Positions 30,867-38,924 of a stretch of DNA of 64,000 nucleotides are shown here, piece by piece. The stretch is from Paramylibacter ulvae. GTDB lineage: Bacteria; Pseudomonadota; Alphaproteobacteria; Rhodobacterales; Rhodobacteraceae. Made by a program: the position numbers and the translations under genes. How positions within the stretch are numbered: position 1 is the first letter of the stretch; every line of letters begins with the position of its first letter. The DNA lies in contig NZ_BMZF01000004.1 in assembly GCF_014652655.1 (NCBI RefSeq), positions 95,980 to 159,979 on the forward strand, given 5' to 3'. The notes beneath the pieces were generated by a model, which was given only the letters and a program-made list of their open reading frames with translations, ran no database searches and had not been told where the DNA came from.

Positions 30867-31840
30867 TACCCCAAGCTCACGCTTGCAGCACTTTCTGGTA
30901 ATTCTTCGTCGAAACAACGTTGGTAAAATTCAGCGACGGTTTCGCGTTCCAATTCATCACATTTATTCAAAAATGTTAAACGGAAGGCAAAGCCAACATC
31001 GTTGAAAATTTCCAAGTTTTGCGCCCATGCGATCACAGTACGTGGGGACATTACGGTGGAAATATCGCCGTTCATGAATGATGCGCGGGTTAAATCGGCA
31101 ACCGTCACCATGCGCCCGATGATTTCACGATCAAGCGTTGGGTTTTTCGCCGCCACAATGTCCGTTTCCGCAGCGTGGGGCAGATAGTTCAACGTAGACA
31201 CCAATGACCAACGGTCCATCTGACCTTGGTTAATTTGTTGCGTGCCGTGGTACAAACCTGTCGTATCGCCCAAACCAACCGTATTGGCAGTGGCGAACAG
31301 GCGGAAATATTTATGGGGTGTGATCACTTGGTTTTGGTCAAGCAATGTTAATTTACCATCCACTTCCAAAACACGTTGGATCACGAACATCACATCCGCA
31401 CGACCCGCGTCATATTCATCAAATACAATCGCCACGGGATTGCGCAGCGCCCAAGGCAAAATGCCTTCTTGGAATTCGGTGACTTGCTTGCCGTCTTTGA
31501 GTTTGATCGCATCCTTGCCGATCAAATCAATACGGCTGATGTGGCTGTCCAAATTCACACGCACACAGGGCCAGTTCAGACGTGCGGCAACCTGTTCGAT
31601 GTGGGTTGATTTACCCGTACCGTGATAGCCTTGGATCATCACACGACGATTGCGTGCAAACCCCGCCAAAATCGCCAGTGTGGTGTCACGATCAAATTGA
31701 TAGGTGCTGTCGATTTCAGGCACGCGGTCGGACCCTTCTTCGAACCCTTTGACAACCATATCGCTGTCGATGCCAAACACATCGCGCACAGAAATGTCTT
31801 TGGTCGGCTCTGTCATCATTTGAAGGTTCCCGTCTGCCAT
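30866..31840 (-). CDS. cobS: Cobaltochelatase ATPase subunit CobS
   Basis: CobS is the AAA+ ATPase of the aerobic cobalt chelatase. The 324-residue product has '[13 protein letters not shown]' near the start, Walker A '[18 protein letters not shown]', Walker B '[11 protein letters not shown]', and '[22 protein letters not shown]' as sensor 1, all well conserved in CobS. The ATG at 31840 has GGAATC upstream; an ATG seven codons later is also possible. It is the first gene of cobS-cobT-aminopeptidase. The 187 bases upstream to the divergent membrane gene contain its promoter, but I see no clear motif. Confidence 0.94.
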   Translation of the reverse strand: MADGNLQMMTEPTKDISVRDVFGIDSDMVVKGFEEGSDRVPEIDSTYQFDRDTTLAILAGFARNRRVMIQGYHGTGKSTHIEQVAARLNWPCVRVNLDSHISRIDLIGKDAIKLKDGKQVTEFQEGILPWALRNPVAIVFDEYDAGRADVMFVIQRVLEVDGKLTLLDQNQVITPHKYFRLFATANTVGLGDTTGLYHGTQQINQGQMDRWSLVSTLNYLPHAAETDIVAAKNPTLDREIIGRMVTVADLTRASFMNGDISTVMSPRTVIAWAQNLEIFNDVGFAFRLTFLNKCDELERETVAEFYQRCFDEELPESAASVSLG

Positions 31841-32027
31841 GATCTGATTCCTAAATATGCGTAAAAAACTGTTCACTCCCTAGTGAAACATAACGCCATG
31901 GAATTCAAGGGATAGGCCATAGTTTTCGGTTTTGTAAGCATCGCGTTAAAATCCCCAATTTCTGCACATCTTCTGCACCTTATCGCATCGTCTATTTGGT
32001 ATTGAGTACAAAAAGGGGAATGAATTG

Positions 32028-32483
32028 ATGCGAAATATTATTAACAGTGATTGGAAAATGCGGATCGGTGTGGCCGGTGCGCTTGCGATTTTGGGGGTTC
32101 TGGATTTGTTTGCAATGGGTCTCTACGGCGAAATCAAGGATGAAACAATTGTTCTGTTCACGTTGCTTGGCGTGTTTATTGCTGGGCTGTCTATGGCAGG
32201 TGGATTTGGCAAGCCGCGGAAATCTGGTTGGGTTTTGGCCATGTTTACGGGGCTGATAGCAACCTATTTTGGTGCGATGAGCAGTGTTTTTATTCTGTTT
32301 ACGTGGACGGGATTCGCAGATGGAAATATTTTCCCTCATCTTGACGAAATTGGCATGTTGTTATTGGTGCTTCCCGCAATTGTAGTTATGAACACGTTTA
32401 TAACATTGCCAAGCGCATCCTTATGGATTGTTGGCATGGCAACAATCCATATTGGAATGCTAAAATTGCGAAACCGCAATTAG
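32028..32483 (+). CDS. Uncharacterised integral membrane protein
   Basis: The 151-residue protein is not one I recognise. It has about four or five predicted membrane helices (roughly residues 10-30, 40-60, 68-88, 100-120 and 122-140) and a short basic C-terminus, 'KLRNRN'. The ATG at 32028 is preceded by a strong AAAAGGGG nine bases upstream, which supports real expression. It stands alone between divergent cobS and convergent dnaJ-like genes. There is no catalytic motif to suggest a function. Confidence 0.6.
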   Translation: MRNIINSDWKMRIGVAGALAILGVLDLFAMGLYGEIKDETIVLFTLLGVFIAGLSMAGGFGKPRKSGWVLAMFTGLIATYFGAMSSVFILFTWTGFADGNIFPHLDEIGMLLLVLPAIVVMNTFITLPSASLWIVGMATIHIGMLKLRNRN

Positions 32484-32484
32484 T

Positions 32485-33120
32485 CTACTTAAATGAACGA
32501 CTGTCTTTGATTTGATCCCATGCCCAAACGACCTCTTGTAATTGGTCTTCGTGGGAACGATCACCACCGTTCAAATCGGGGTGCAGGGTTTTGATCAATT
32601 GTTTATATTGCTTGCGCACTTCGGCCTTGGTCCAACTGTCTTTGGCTTCCAAAATTTCGATGGCCTTGCGCTCGGCGGCGGGCAGGCGGCGTGAACCACC
32701 CAATGCGTTGCCACGTCCTGGGTTTTGCGTGGCATTTGCCCCCAACACTTCGTGCGGGTCTTCGATGCCCAAACGCTCCCATGCGCGTTGTTCGGCTGTT
32801 TTTTGGCCAAATGGTTTTGTGCCACGTTCCCAAACACGGTCTGCGGCGAATTGTTTTTCCATTTCTTCCTGTGAATGGCTTTCAAAGAAATTCCATTTTT
32901 GGTTGAACTGGCGAATATGTGTTAAACAATACCAGCGGAACTCTTCCAAGTTGTCTGGGTTCAACGGCGCGCGGTATTTGCCCGCTTCTTCACAATCGGG
33001 ATGTTGACAGGCACGTGTCGATGTTTCAGATGCGCCAGACATGCCACGACGGCCTTTTTTGCGTCGTTTTTTATCGGCGGAAACGGAAATGTCGAAATTA
33101 AAGGGGGAATTCTCAGACAT
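32485..33120 (-). CDS. J-domain (DnaJ-like) molecular chaperone
   Basis: The 211-residue protein has its J domain at the C-terminus (about 150-211): 'AIEILEAKDSWTKAEVRKQYKQLIKTLHPDLNGGDRSHED', with the HPD tripeptide that stimulates DnaK ATPase. The N-terminal part is basic ('DKKRRKKGRRG') and includes a cysteine/histidine-bearing region 'CQHPDCEEAGKYRAP...WYCLTH' that could bind metal. Similar J-proteins are common beside bolA in Rhodobacterales, and a bolA gene is divergent here. Its client is unknown. Confidence 0.85.
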   Translation of the reverse strand: MSENSPFNFDISVSADKKRRKKGRRGMSGASETSTRACQHPDCEEAGKYRAPLNPDNLEEFRWYCLTHIRQFNQKWNFFESHSQEEMEKQFAADRVWERGTKPFGQKTAEQRAWERLGIEDPHEVLGANATQNPGRGNALGGSRRLPAAERKAIEILEAKDSWTKAEVRKQYKQLIKTLHPDLNGGDRSHEDQLQEVVWAWDQIKDSRSFK

Positions 33121-33213
33121 GGGTGTTTATTCTCTTTGCGACTCGGACACGAGACTTTAACCAAAAACAGCGGTTTTCCAAGGGGTCTTTCGCGTTATTT
33201 AGGAAAAATATCA

Positions 33214-33477
33214 ATGCTTGAACAAATCAAATCGAAATTAGACGCAGCATTTGCGCCAAAGGTATTAGAGGTCAGCGACGATAGCGAAGACCACCGCGGC
33301 CATGCAGGATACCGCGAAGGAGGCAATACACATTTTAGCGTGAAAATCCGCGCCGCCGCATTCGATGGGCAAAGCCGTGTTGCCCAACAGCGTGCAATTT
33401 ATGCACAACTTAAGGACGAATTCGCCGCTGGGCTGCACGCGTTGGCATTGGATGTGGGCGGGGCTGACGCGCCTTAA
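33214..33477 (+). CDS. BolA family protein
   Basis: The 87-residue protein matches BolA: 'IKSKLDAAFAPKVLEVSDDSEDHRGHAGY' followed by 'THFSVKIRAAAFDGQSRVAQQRAIYAQLKDE' and the final 'GLHALAL' typical of the fold. BolA proteins act with monothiol glutaredoxins in iron-sulphur or iron regulation, or as stress factors. The ATG at 33214 follows AGGA. The product is divergent from the J-protein gene and overlaps the convergent DUF4177-like gene by four bases. Confidence 0.9.
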   Translation: MLEQIKSKLDAAFAPKVLEVSDDSEDHRGHAGYREGGNTHFSVKIRAAAFDGQSRVAQQRAIYAQLKDEFAAGLHALALDVGGADAP

Positions 33478-33908
33478 TCTTTGGCGATATTTTCGGCGGT
33501 TTCGCTCACCGTTTCAACCGCATCCTCAACCACGTCTTCGACGGTTTCCTCAAGGGCTGTGGCCTTTGGCTCAATGCGCTGGCTTGGCTCTGGCTTTGGT
33601 TTGGGGCGGAAAAATGATCCGCGTTTGTCCAATGCGCTTGGCGTTTCAGATGGTGTTTCCAAAACCTCTGCATCGCTTGCTTTGCGAAACACCAATACGT
33701 TTTGAAATGTTTCAACCTTGCGCCGTGTGATGCCGATGCGTTCCACAGATGGCAGTGATTCCGCGCGGATATATTCCCATCCATCGGCGGCCAATTCATT
33801 GATCGCGGTTTCCAACCCATTGGCAAATCGTCCTGCGATGCCTTTGGCACCCTTGGCGCGTTTGCCGTGTGCGGGCGCGGGAATAACTTTGTATGTGTAG
33901 CTGCCCAT
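33474..33908 (-). CDS. DUF4177-like protein with an acidic tail
   Basis: The 144-residue protein starts with a DUF4177-like domain (residues 1-75): 'YKVIPAPAHGKRAKG', 'LETAINELAADGWEYI' and 'NVLVFRK'. Its second half is low-complexity: proline/lysine-rich around residues 100-110, then a strongly acidic run of Glu, Val and Thr to the end, probably disordered or a coil. Function is unknown. Its stop codon interlocks with that of bolA on the opposite strand. Confidence 0.7.
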   Translation of the reverse strand: MGSYTYKVIPAPAHGKRAKGAKGIAGRFANGLETAINELAADGWEYIRAESLPSVERIGITRRKVETFQNVLVFRKASDAEVLETPSETPSALDKRGSFFRPKPKPEPSQRIEPKATALEETVEDVVEDAVETVSETAENIAKD

Positions 33909-34144
33909 GGGAAACCTCGTGTTTGAAAATCAATCGTGTCAATTGAACGCTAGATAGCGATATGGGGTGGATTCGTCCAATATTAAAGGCGTGATTGCCG
34001 AAACGGCGTGAAAACGTGGCGAAAATGCAAAAACGGCCAGATTTTGCCAAGCAGGTTTGCAATGGTATGAAATGACGATGACATATTGGTTTGATCTTTG
34101 GTGATACATTTGACACTGATTACAAAACCAAAGGATGCAAACCC

Positions 34145-35041
34145 ATGATCGTGCGCGAATACCCGTCTTCGTTTCAGTTGTTTTTCATTATGAAAGGTTC
34201 GGTTATCCCCAAGATCTATGGCAGGATTATTGGCGTTGCGATCTTGTCCATTGCCGTTTTAACGATTGATAAATATCTGGTGAAATTGCCCCATGTATCG
34301 ATCAGTGCGATGGGGATTTTTGGTGTCGCGCTCTCGCTGTTTTTGGGGTTTCGCAACAATGCCGCCTATGATCGTTGGTGGGAGGCGCGCAAATTATGGG
34401 GCAATATGATTGCCGATATTCGCAACCTTGGCCGCAGCCTGACTATATTCATGCCCGATAAATCGAAACACGGCGAAATACTGTCGCTTGCGGTGGTATT
34501 TGCCCATTTGCACCGTGGGTTTTTGCGCGATGTGGATGTGCGTGATCGTGTTGTCCCGTGGGTGTCTGAAACACAGGCCGATGCGCTCATTGCACATCGA
34601 AACCCCGCCAATGCGGCGCTCAATACTTTGGCGCAAAAAATCGAAGATGATCAAAGCCTGAGCGGGTTTGGCCAATTGAAAATCGCAGAATTGTTATTGT
34701 CCTTGGGCACGGCACAGGCTGGATGCGAACGTATTGTTACCACACCGCTGCCGTATGTTTATTCGTTATTGGTGCGGCGCACGACGTATCTTTATTGTGG
34801 GTTGTTGCCGTTTGCGTTGATTGAATCAACGGGTTGGTTTGCACCGTTCTTTTCCGCCGTTGTTGCCTATGTATTCTTTGGGTTACAGTCGGTGACAAAT
34901 GAATTGGAATTGCCGTTTCGCCATGTGCAAAACGGGTTGGCACTGGATGCGATGTGTCGCACGATTGAAATTTCGGTTTGCGAAACGATGGATCGTGAAC
35001 CACCCGCCGATTGGGCGGTGGTTGATCATGTGCTGACATGA
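34145..35041 (+). CDS. Bestrophin-like anion channel family protein
   Basis: The 298-residue membrane protein has the bestrophin/UPF0187 signature 'LSLFLGFRNNAAYDRWWEARKLWG' in residues 57-80, flanked by hydrophobic helices near 20-45 and 215-255, and a C-terminal 'LELPFRHVQNGLALDAM' typical of bacterial bestrophins. Members form pentameric channels for anions or sodium. The ATG at 34145 gives the usual 'MIVREYPSSFQLFF' start. The 236 bases upstream hold no other gene I can support. Confidence 0.85.
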   Translation: MIVREYPSSFQLFFIMKGSVIPKIYGRIIGVAILSIAVLTIDKYLVKLPHVSISAMGIFGVALSLFLGFRNNAAYDRWWEARKLWGNMIADIRNLGRSLTIFMPDKSKHGEILSLAVVFAHLHRGFLRDVDVRDRVVPWVSETQADALIAHRNPANAALNTLAQKIEDDQSLSGFGQLKIAELLLSLGTAQAGCERIVTTPLPYVYSLLVRRTTYLYCGLLPFALIESTGWFAPFFSAVVAYVFFGLQSVTNELELPFRHVQNGLALDAMCRTIEISVCETMDREPPADWAVVDHVLT

Positions 35042-35044
35042 ATG

Positions 35045-35068
35045 GGGCGCAAAGTTTCCCTTGCGCCC
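35045..35068. terminator. Hairpin between convergent bestrophin and gatB genes
   Basis: A perfect eight-base-pair stem (GGGCGCAA at 35045-35052 with TTGCGCCC at 35061-35068) fills the 31-base gap between two convergent stop codons. Neither side has a strong T run, so it may be a bidirectional terminator of moderate strength. Confidence 0.5.
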
Positions 35069-35072
35069 GGTA

Positions 35073-36584
35073 TTAATCTTGTAACTTTTTCGCGACGATT
35101 TCGTTCACCGCCTTGGGGTTGGCCTTGCCACCCGTGGCTTTCATCACTTGGCCCACGAACCAACCCGCCAATTTCGGGTTTTGTTTTGCTTTTTCGACCT
35201 GTGCGGGATTGTCAGCGATGATCTGATCCACCGCCGTTTCAATCGCGCCTGTATCCGTCACCTGTTTCATGCCGCGTTCTTCTACGATTTTCGCGGGGTC
35301 GCCGCCTTCGTTCCAGACAATTTCAAACAGGTCCTTGCCGATTTTGCCGCTGATTTCATCCTTAGAAATAAGATCAAGGATACCGCCCAACTGATCGGCG
35401 GAAATCGGGCTGTCTTTGATGGTGAGCTCGGCTTTGTTCAAACGGCCAAACAATTCGTTGATCACCCAGTTCGCGGCCTGTTTGCCATCGCGCCCTTGCG
35501 CCACCGCCTCGAAATAGGCCGCATCGCGGACATCGGCGGTTAACACCGATGCGTCATATTCGGTCATGCCAAATTCGGTGACAAACCGCGCCTTTTTCGC
35601 GTCGGGCAATTCGGGCAAGGATGCTTTGATTTCATCGACCCATGATTGTTCAATCACCAATGGCAGCAAATCAGGGCAGGGGAAATAACGATAATCCTGT
35701 GCTTCTTCTTTGGAACGCATGGAACGGGTTTCGTTTTTATCCGCATCATAAAGACGCGTTTCTTGGTCGATGGTTCCGCCATCTTCCAGAATGGCGATTT
35801 GGCGGCGTGCCTCGTAATCAATCGCTGCTTGGATGAAACGCATGGAATTCATGTTTTTCAATTCACAGCGTGTGCCCAGATGAGAAAAATCACCGGTTTC
35901 GCGGTATTTTTCATATTGGCCAGCGGGGCAAACGGATACGTTCACATCCGCACGCATATTGCCGTTTTGCATATTGCCATCACATGTCCCCAAATAACGC
36001 AGGATCTGGCGCATCTTGGTCAGATATGCCGCAGCTTCTTCGGGGCCACGAATATCGGGCATGGAAACGATTTCCATCAATGCAACACCAGTGCGGTTCA
36101 AATCCACAAACGACATGTTTGGGTCCATGTCATGCACAGATTTACCCGCATCTTGTTCCAGATGGATACGTTCCACACGCACGTTGCGCGCAACACCAGG
36201 TTCCATATCAACCAAAATTTCACCTTCACCAACAATCGGGTGGTAAAGCTGTGAAATTTGATAGCCTTGCGGCAGGTCTGGGTAAAAATAGTTTTTGCGA
36301 TCAAACGCAGAATAAAGATTAATCGCAGCCTTAATGCCCAACCCAGTGCGCACTGCTTGTTCCACGCAAAATTCATTGATTACGGGCAACATGCCAGGCA
36401 TGGCGGCATCAACGAAGGATACGTTTGAATTGGGCTCTGCGCCAAATTCGGTGGAGGCACCCGAAAACAATTTCGCCTTTGATGCGACTTGTGCGTGGAC
36501 TTCCATCCCGATCACCAATTCCCAGTCGCCCTTGGCGCCGGCAATGACTTTGGGTTTTGGTTCTGTGTAGGCAAGGTCAAGCAT
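35073..36584 (-). CDS. gatB: Asp-tRNA(Asn)/Glu-tRNA(Gln) amidotransferase subunit B
   Basis: GatB is the tRNA-binding kinase subunit of the GatCAB amidotransferase, which converts Glu-tRNA(Gln) and Asp-tRNA(Asn) to the correct aminoacyl-tRNAs. The 503-residue protein shows '[23 protein letters not shown]' in its first 50 residues, '[19 protein letters not shown]', '[11 protein letters not shown]', '[13 protein letters not shown]', and a C-terminal YqeY-like tail domain. I start it at 36584 ('[12 protein letters not shown]'); upstream in-frame sequence has no coding character. gatA and gatC are not in the window. Confidence 0.95.
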   Translation of the reverse strand: MLDLAYTEPKPKVIAGAKGDWELVIGMEVHAQVASKAKLFSGASTEFGAEPNSNVSFVDAAMPGMLPVINEFCVEQAVRTGLGIKAAINLYSAFDRKNYFYPDLPQGYQISQLYHPIVGEGEILVDMEPGVARNVRVERIHLEQDAGKSVHDMDPNMSFVDLNRTGVALMEIVSMPDIRGPEEAAAYLTKMRQILRYLGTCDGNMQNGNMRADVNVSVCPAGQYEKYRETGDFSHLGTRCELKNMNSMRFIQAAIDYEARRQIAILEDGGTIDQETRLYDADKNETRSMRSKEEAQDYRYFPCPDLLPLVIEQSWVDEIKASLPELPDAKKARFVTEFGMTEYDASVLTADVRDAAYFEAVAQGRDGKQAANWVINELFGRLNKAELTIKDSPISADQLGGILDLISKDEISGKIGKDLFEIVWNEGGDPAKIVEERGMKQVTDTGAIETAVDQIIADNPAQVEKAKQNPKLAGWFVGQVMKATGGKANPKAVNEIVAKKLQD

Positions 36585-36630
36585 GTGCGAAATCCGTCTG
36601 TATGTTCCGGCTGTAAGTGTCGTGTGGTTT

Positions 36631-36955
36631 TTACGCAAACACAGCAAGATGGGCAAGGGGATTGAATGCGATATCACCGTGCGCAGGTGTAACGCGATAT
36701 TCACGCATAAATGGGATAACTTCTGCGACGTCAAATTCGTGGTTCAGGTCTGTTTTGGGCATCCACCCATCACAGATATCCAGCAAATCACATGTGGCCC
36801 CAAATCTGGGGAAAGTCGCGGTTCACACCCGCAATGGATCGGTTTTACACACCGTCTGGCAAACCCGCATTGGCGGCGCCGTCAAATTACCAAAGTGCGA
36901 AAATATGCACGCAACCCTCGGTGGCCATCGCGCCATCGGGGTGTTTGTGCTGCAT
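36631..36955 (-). pseudogene. Possible decayed reading frame between cupin gene and gatB
   Basis: The 387 bases between the cupin gene and gatB contain no intact convincing gene. On the minus strand, a stretch open from 36822 to a TAA at 36631 reads with normal codon use for this genome ('[20 protein letters not shown]' and '[19 protein letters not shown]'). Another frame upstream from an ATG at 36955 also looks coding but is broken by two TAA stops. Together they resemble one gene damaged by stops and a frameshift. A minimal intact version would be a 43-residue peptide from the ATG at 36762. I do not recognise a family, and a plus-strand frame is also open here, so this is tentative. Confidence 0.3.
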
Positions 36956-36971
36956 GGGTGAAAATACGCAT

Positions 36972-37571
36972 CTATCCCGTCAGGTGGAATTTGTCATACC
37001 CAATATCACCCGTCCAACGCCACGCGGCGATAATCGGATCATCTTTGGTGACACTGGCATGGGGAATATTTGATGGGTGATGAATGATCGCACCGGTTTC
37101 GTGCAATTGTGCCTTTTCCCCTTGTTTTTGCCAATAACAGCGCCCCCCCAGAATAATCATGGATTCCTCGGCGGCGTGATTGCGTGCAACGTAATTCAGG
37201 TTGGGGGATTGGACAAATAAACCCACGCGGACCTTTTCACAAAATATCATGCCATCAGGGCCGATCAATTCTGCGGTGGCCATGTTATTGGCAATTTCGG
37301 GCGGGATGCGCCCATCGGATAATCCCGACCAATGCCAATCAATATAGGGTAAAACCGTTTTGATTTTGTCACATATGGGATGGGGGTTGATCGACAGCGC
37401 GGTTTGGATCGTTTCAGACAAGATTTGATGCGACGGGGGCAGGGGCGTGTGGCTTTTGGCGCTGATTGTGCGCAATGCCAATGCGGCGTCATGCCCGCCT
37501 GATTTTTGTTCGCTATCGAATAGTTCCGCTAGATCCGCCAAGAGATCGTAGAAAACCTTGTAAACAGTCAT
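36972..37571 (-). CDS. DMSP-lyase-family cupin protein
   Basis: The 199-residue protein resembles the dimethylsulfoniopropionate lyase cupin family (DddL/DddQ-like). The C-terminal half has the cupin pattern: 'GLFVQSPNLNYVARNHAAEE' (118-136), a G-rich turn 'ILGGRCYW', then 'GAIIHHPSNIPHA' (160-172) and 'AAWRWTGDI'. Family enzymes bind a metal through an HxH...E...H set; here H132, E135/E136 and H171 remain, but the position of the first His is arginine (R130). So it may be a relative with another role rather than a DMSP lyase. The ATG at 37571 has AAGGAG upstream. It stands alone, with no other DMSP gene beside it. Confidence 0.6.
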   Translation of the reverse strand: MTVYKVFYDLLADLAELFDSEQKSGGHDAALALRTISAKSHTPLPPSHQILSETIQTALSINPHPICDKIKTVLPYIDWHWSGLSDGRIPPEIANNMATAELIGPDGMIFCEKVRVGLFVQSPNLNYVARNHAAEESMIILGGRCYWQKQGEKAQLHETGAIIHHPSNIPHASVTKDDPIIAAWRWTGDIGYDKFHLTG

Positions 37572-37624
37572 CACTCTTCTCCTTGATAGAGCGAGTGTAG
37601 CACAGTTTGCGTTGATTCTCGCCG

Positions 37625-38152
37625 CTAAAGTTTCAGGGCGCGTTTGATGTCATCCAGCGCATCGCGCTGACGATCGCTTAATGTGCTGTTGGCCGCGTTC
37701 ATTGTGTCATTGATCAGGGTTAACAATGGTTCAAACGCTGGTGTGCCCTCTAATTTATATAAACGGCGCGTGATACGGGTGATGGCGCCGCTTGGGCTTT
37801 GACATTGATCCGATAACCAGCGCCCCAACACGGCCAGCTCTTCGGCGCTGGAGTGATCCAGATCGAATTTTGACTGCAACTGAAGCAAAAAATGATCGCG
37901 CTGATCGGCGGTTGGTAAATTGTCCAATTCCAAAAACGCGGTGGCAATGGCGGCGATGGCAACATTGCCATCATCCAGCCCCTCAACAGGGTGCACATTC
38001 ATTTTGCGTTTAAATCCAAATCGGCGCGCAGCAAGACGTACATCATTGGCCACATCCATCAATTCGCTTGCCATATGTGCGGCATTTCTTGCACGCATCA
38101 CGTAAAAATAAACCGCGCCTGCAATGGCCAGCAACCCCAAAATAATATGCAT
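37625..38152 (-). CDS. Membrane-anchored TerB-like protein
   Basis: The 175-residue protein has one N-terminal membrane helix (about residues 2-18) and a helical cytoplasmic or periplasmic domain resembling TerB-type four-helix folds: 'VAIAAIATAFLELDNLPTADQRDHFLLQL' and 'LAVLGRWLSDQC'. The family link is by general pattern only and I would not assign a role. Two adjacent ATG codons (38155, 38152) follow AGGGGG; the second has better spacing. It is divergent from the histidine phosphatase gene. Confidence 0.5.
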   Translation of the reverse strand: MHIILGLLAIAGAVYFYVMRARNAAHMASELMDVANDVRLAARRFGFKRKMNVHPVEGLDDGNVAIAAIATAFLELDNLPTADQRDHFLLQLQSKFDLDHSSAEELAVLGRWLSDQCQSPSGAITRITRRLYKLEGTPAFEPLLTLINDTMNAANSTLSDRQRDALDDIKRALKL

Positions 38153-38266
38153 CATAACCCCCTGTAAACAATGCAAACACATTGGTGCGAAACACAGCGT
38201 TTTGCAACCACGTTGAACATTTTTTCAATTGGCGTTATCCCATCGGGAACACCATGGGGGCAGGAC

Positions 38267-38920
38267 ATGAACGAAATCACAATCATTCGCCACGGTCAGG
38301 CCAATTCGGCCGCCAAGGACGAGGCATCTTATGATCGCCTGTCCGATCTGGGGCATATTCAGGCGGGCTGGCTTGGCGAATATGTGAAATCGCGCAATAG
38401 CTTTGATCACATCGTTTCAGGTGGCATGAAACGCCAAATTCAAACCGCACAGGGCATGGCGCTCAGCGATGTGCCCCACACGATTGATCCGCGTTTGAAT
38501 GAATTGGATTATTTCGGCCTTGCGGGCAGTTTGAATAAAATTCACGGTATTGCATTGCCAAATGATTCCGCCAGTTTTACCGAACATGTGCCCCATGTTT
38601 TGCACCATTGGCGCGATGATGCGGTGTGCGATGAACTTGAAAGCTACGCTGATTTTTGCGCGCGGATCATGGCGGCGATGCAGGATATTAATGCGATGTC
38701 AGGGCGCGTGGGTGTGGTCAGCTCGACAGGGGTGATTGCAACGCTTGGTGCGATGGCACTTGGGCTTGATGCGATGACACATGCGCGAATGTTTTTGCGC
38801 GTGCGCCACACATCCATGCATAAATTCACGCTTGATCCTGATGGGGTGCATCTGGTGCAATACGGCGCGACCCCGCATTTAGATTTTGCCGATCGCGCCC
38901 ATGCCAGAACCCATATTTAA
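38267..38920 (+). CDS. Histidine phosphatase superfamily protein (phosphoglycerate mutase-like)
   Basis: The 217-residue protein starts 'MNEITIIRHGQAN', giving the RHG motif with the phospho-acceptor H9. A conserved arginine lies in 'MKRQIQTAQGM'. The usual second catalytic histidine of the superfamily, in an 'SHGG'-like motif, is replaced by 'VVSSTGVIATL' (150-160), so activity may be altered, although some subfamilies naturally have a serine there. The substrate is unknown. The gene ends four bases before the convergent pepN. Confidence 0.8.
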   Translation: MNEITIIRHGQANSAAKDEASYDRLSDLGHIQAGWLGEYVKSRNSFDHIVSGGMKRQIQTAQGMALSDVPHTIDPRLNELDYFGLAGSLNKIHGIALPNDSASFTEHVPHVLHHWRDDAVCDELESYADFCARIMAAMQDINAMSGRVGVVSSTGVIATLGAMALGLDAMTHARMFLRVRHTSMHKFTLDPDGVHLVQYGATPHLDFADRAHARTHI

Positions 38921-38924
38921 GCGG

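Noticed and set aside
36583-37080. Plus-strand 165-codon frame across the gatB-cupin gap
   Set aside because: It runs into the cupin gene on the other strand, has poor codon use and many Trp/Cys/Arg residues.
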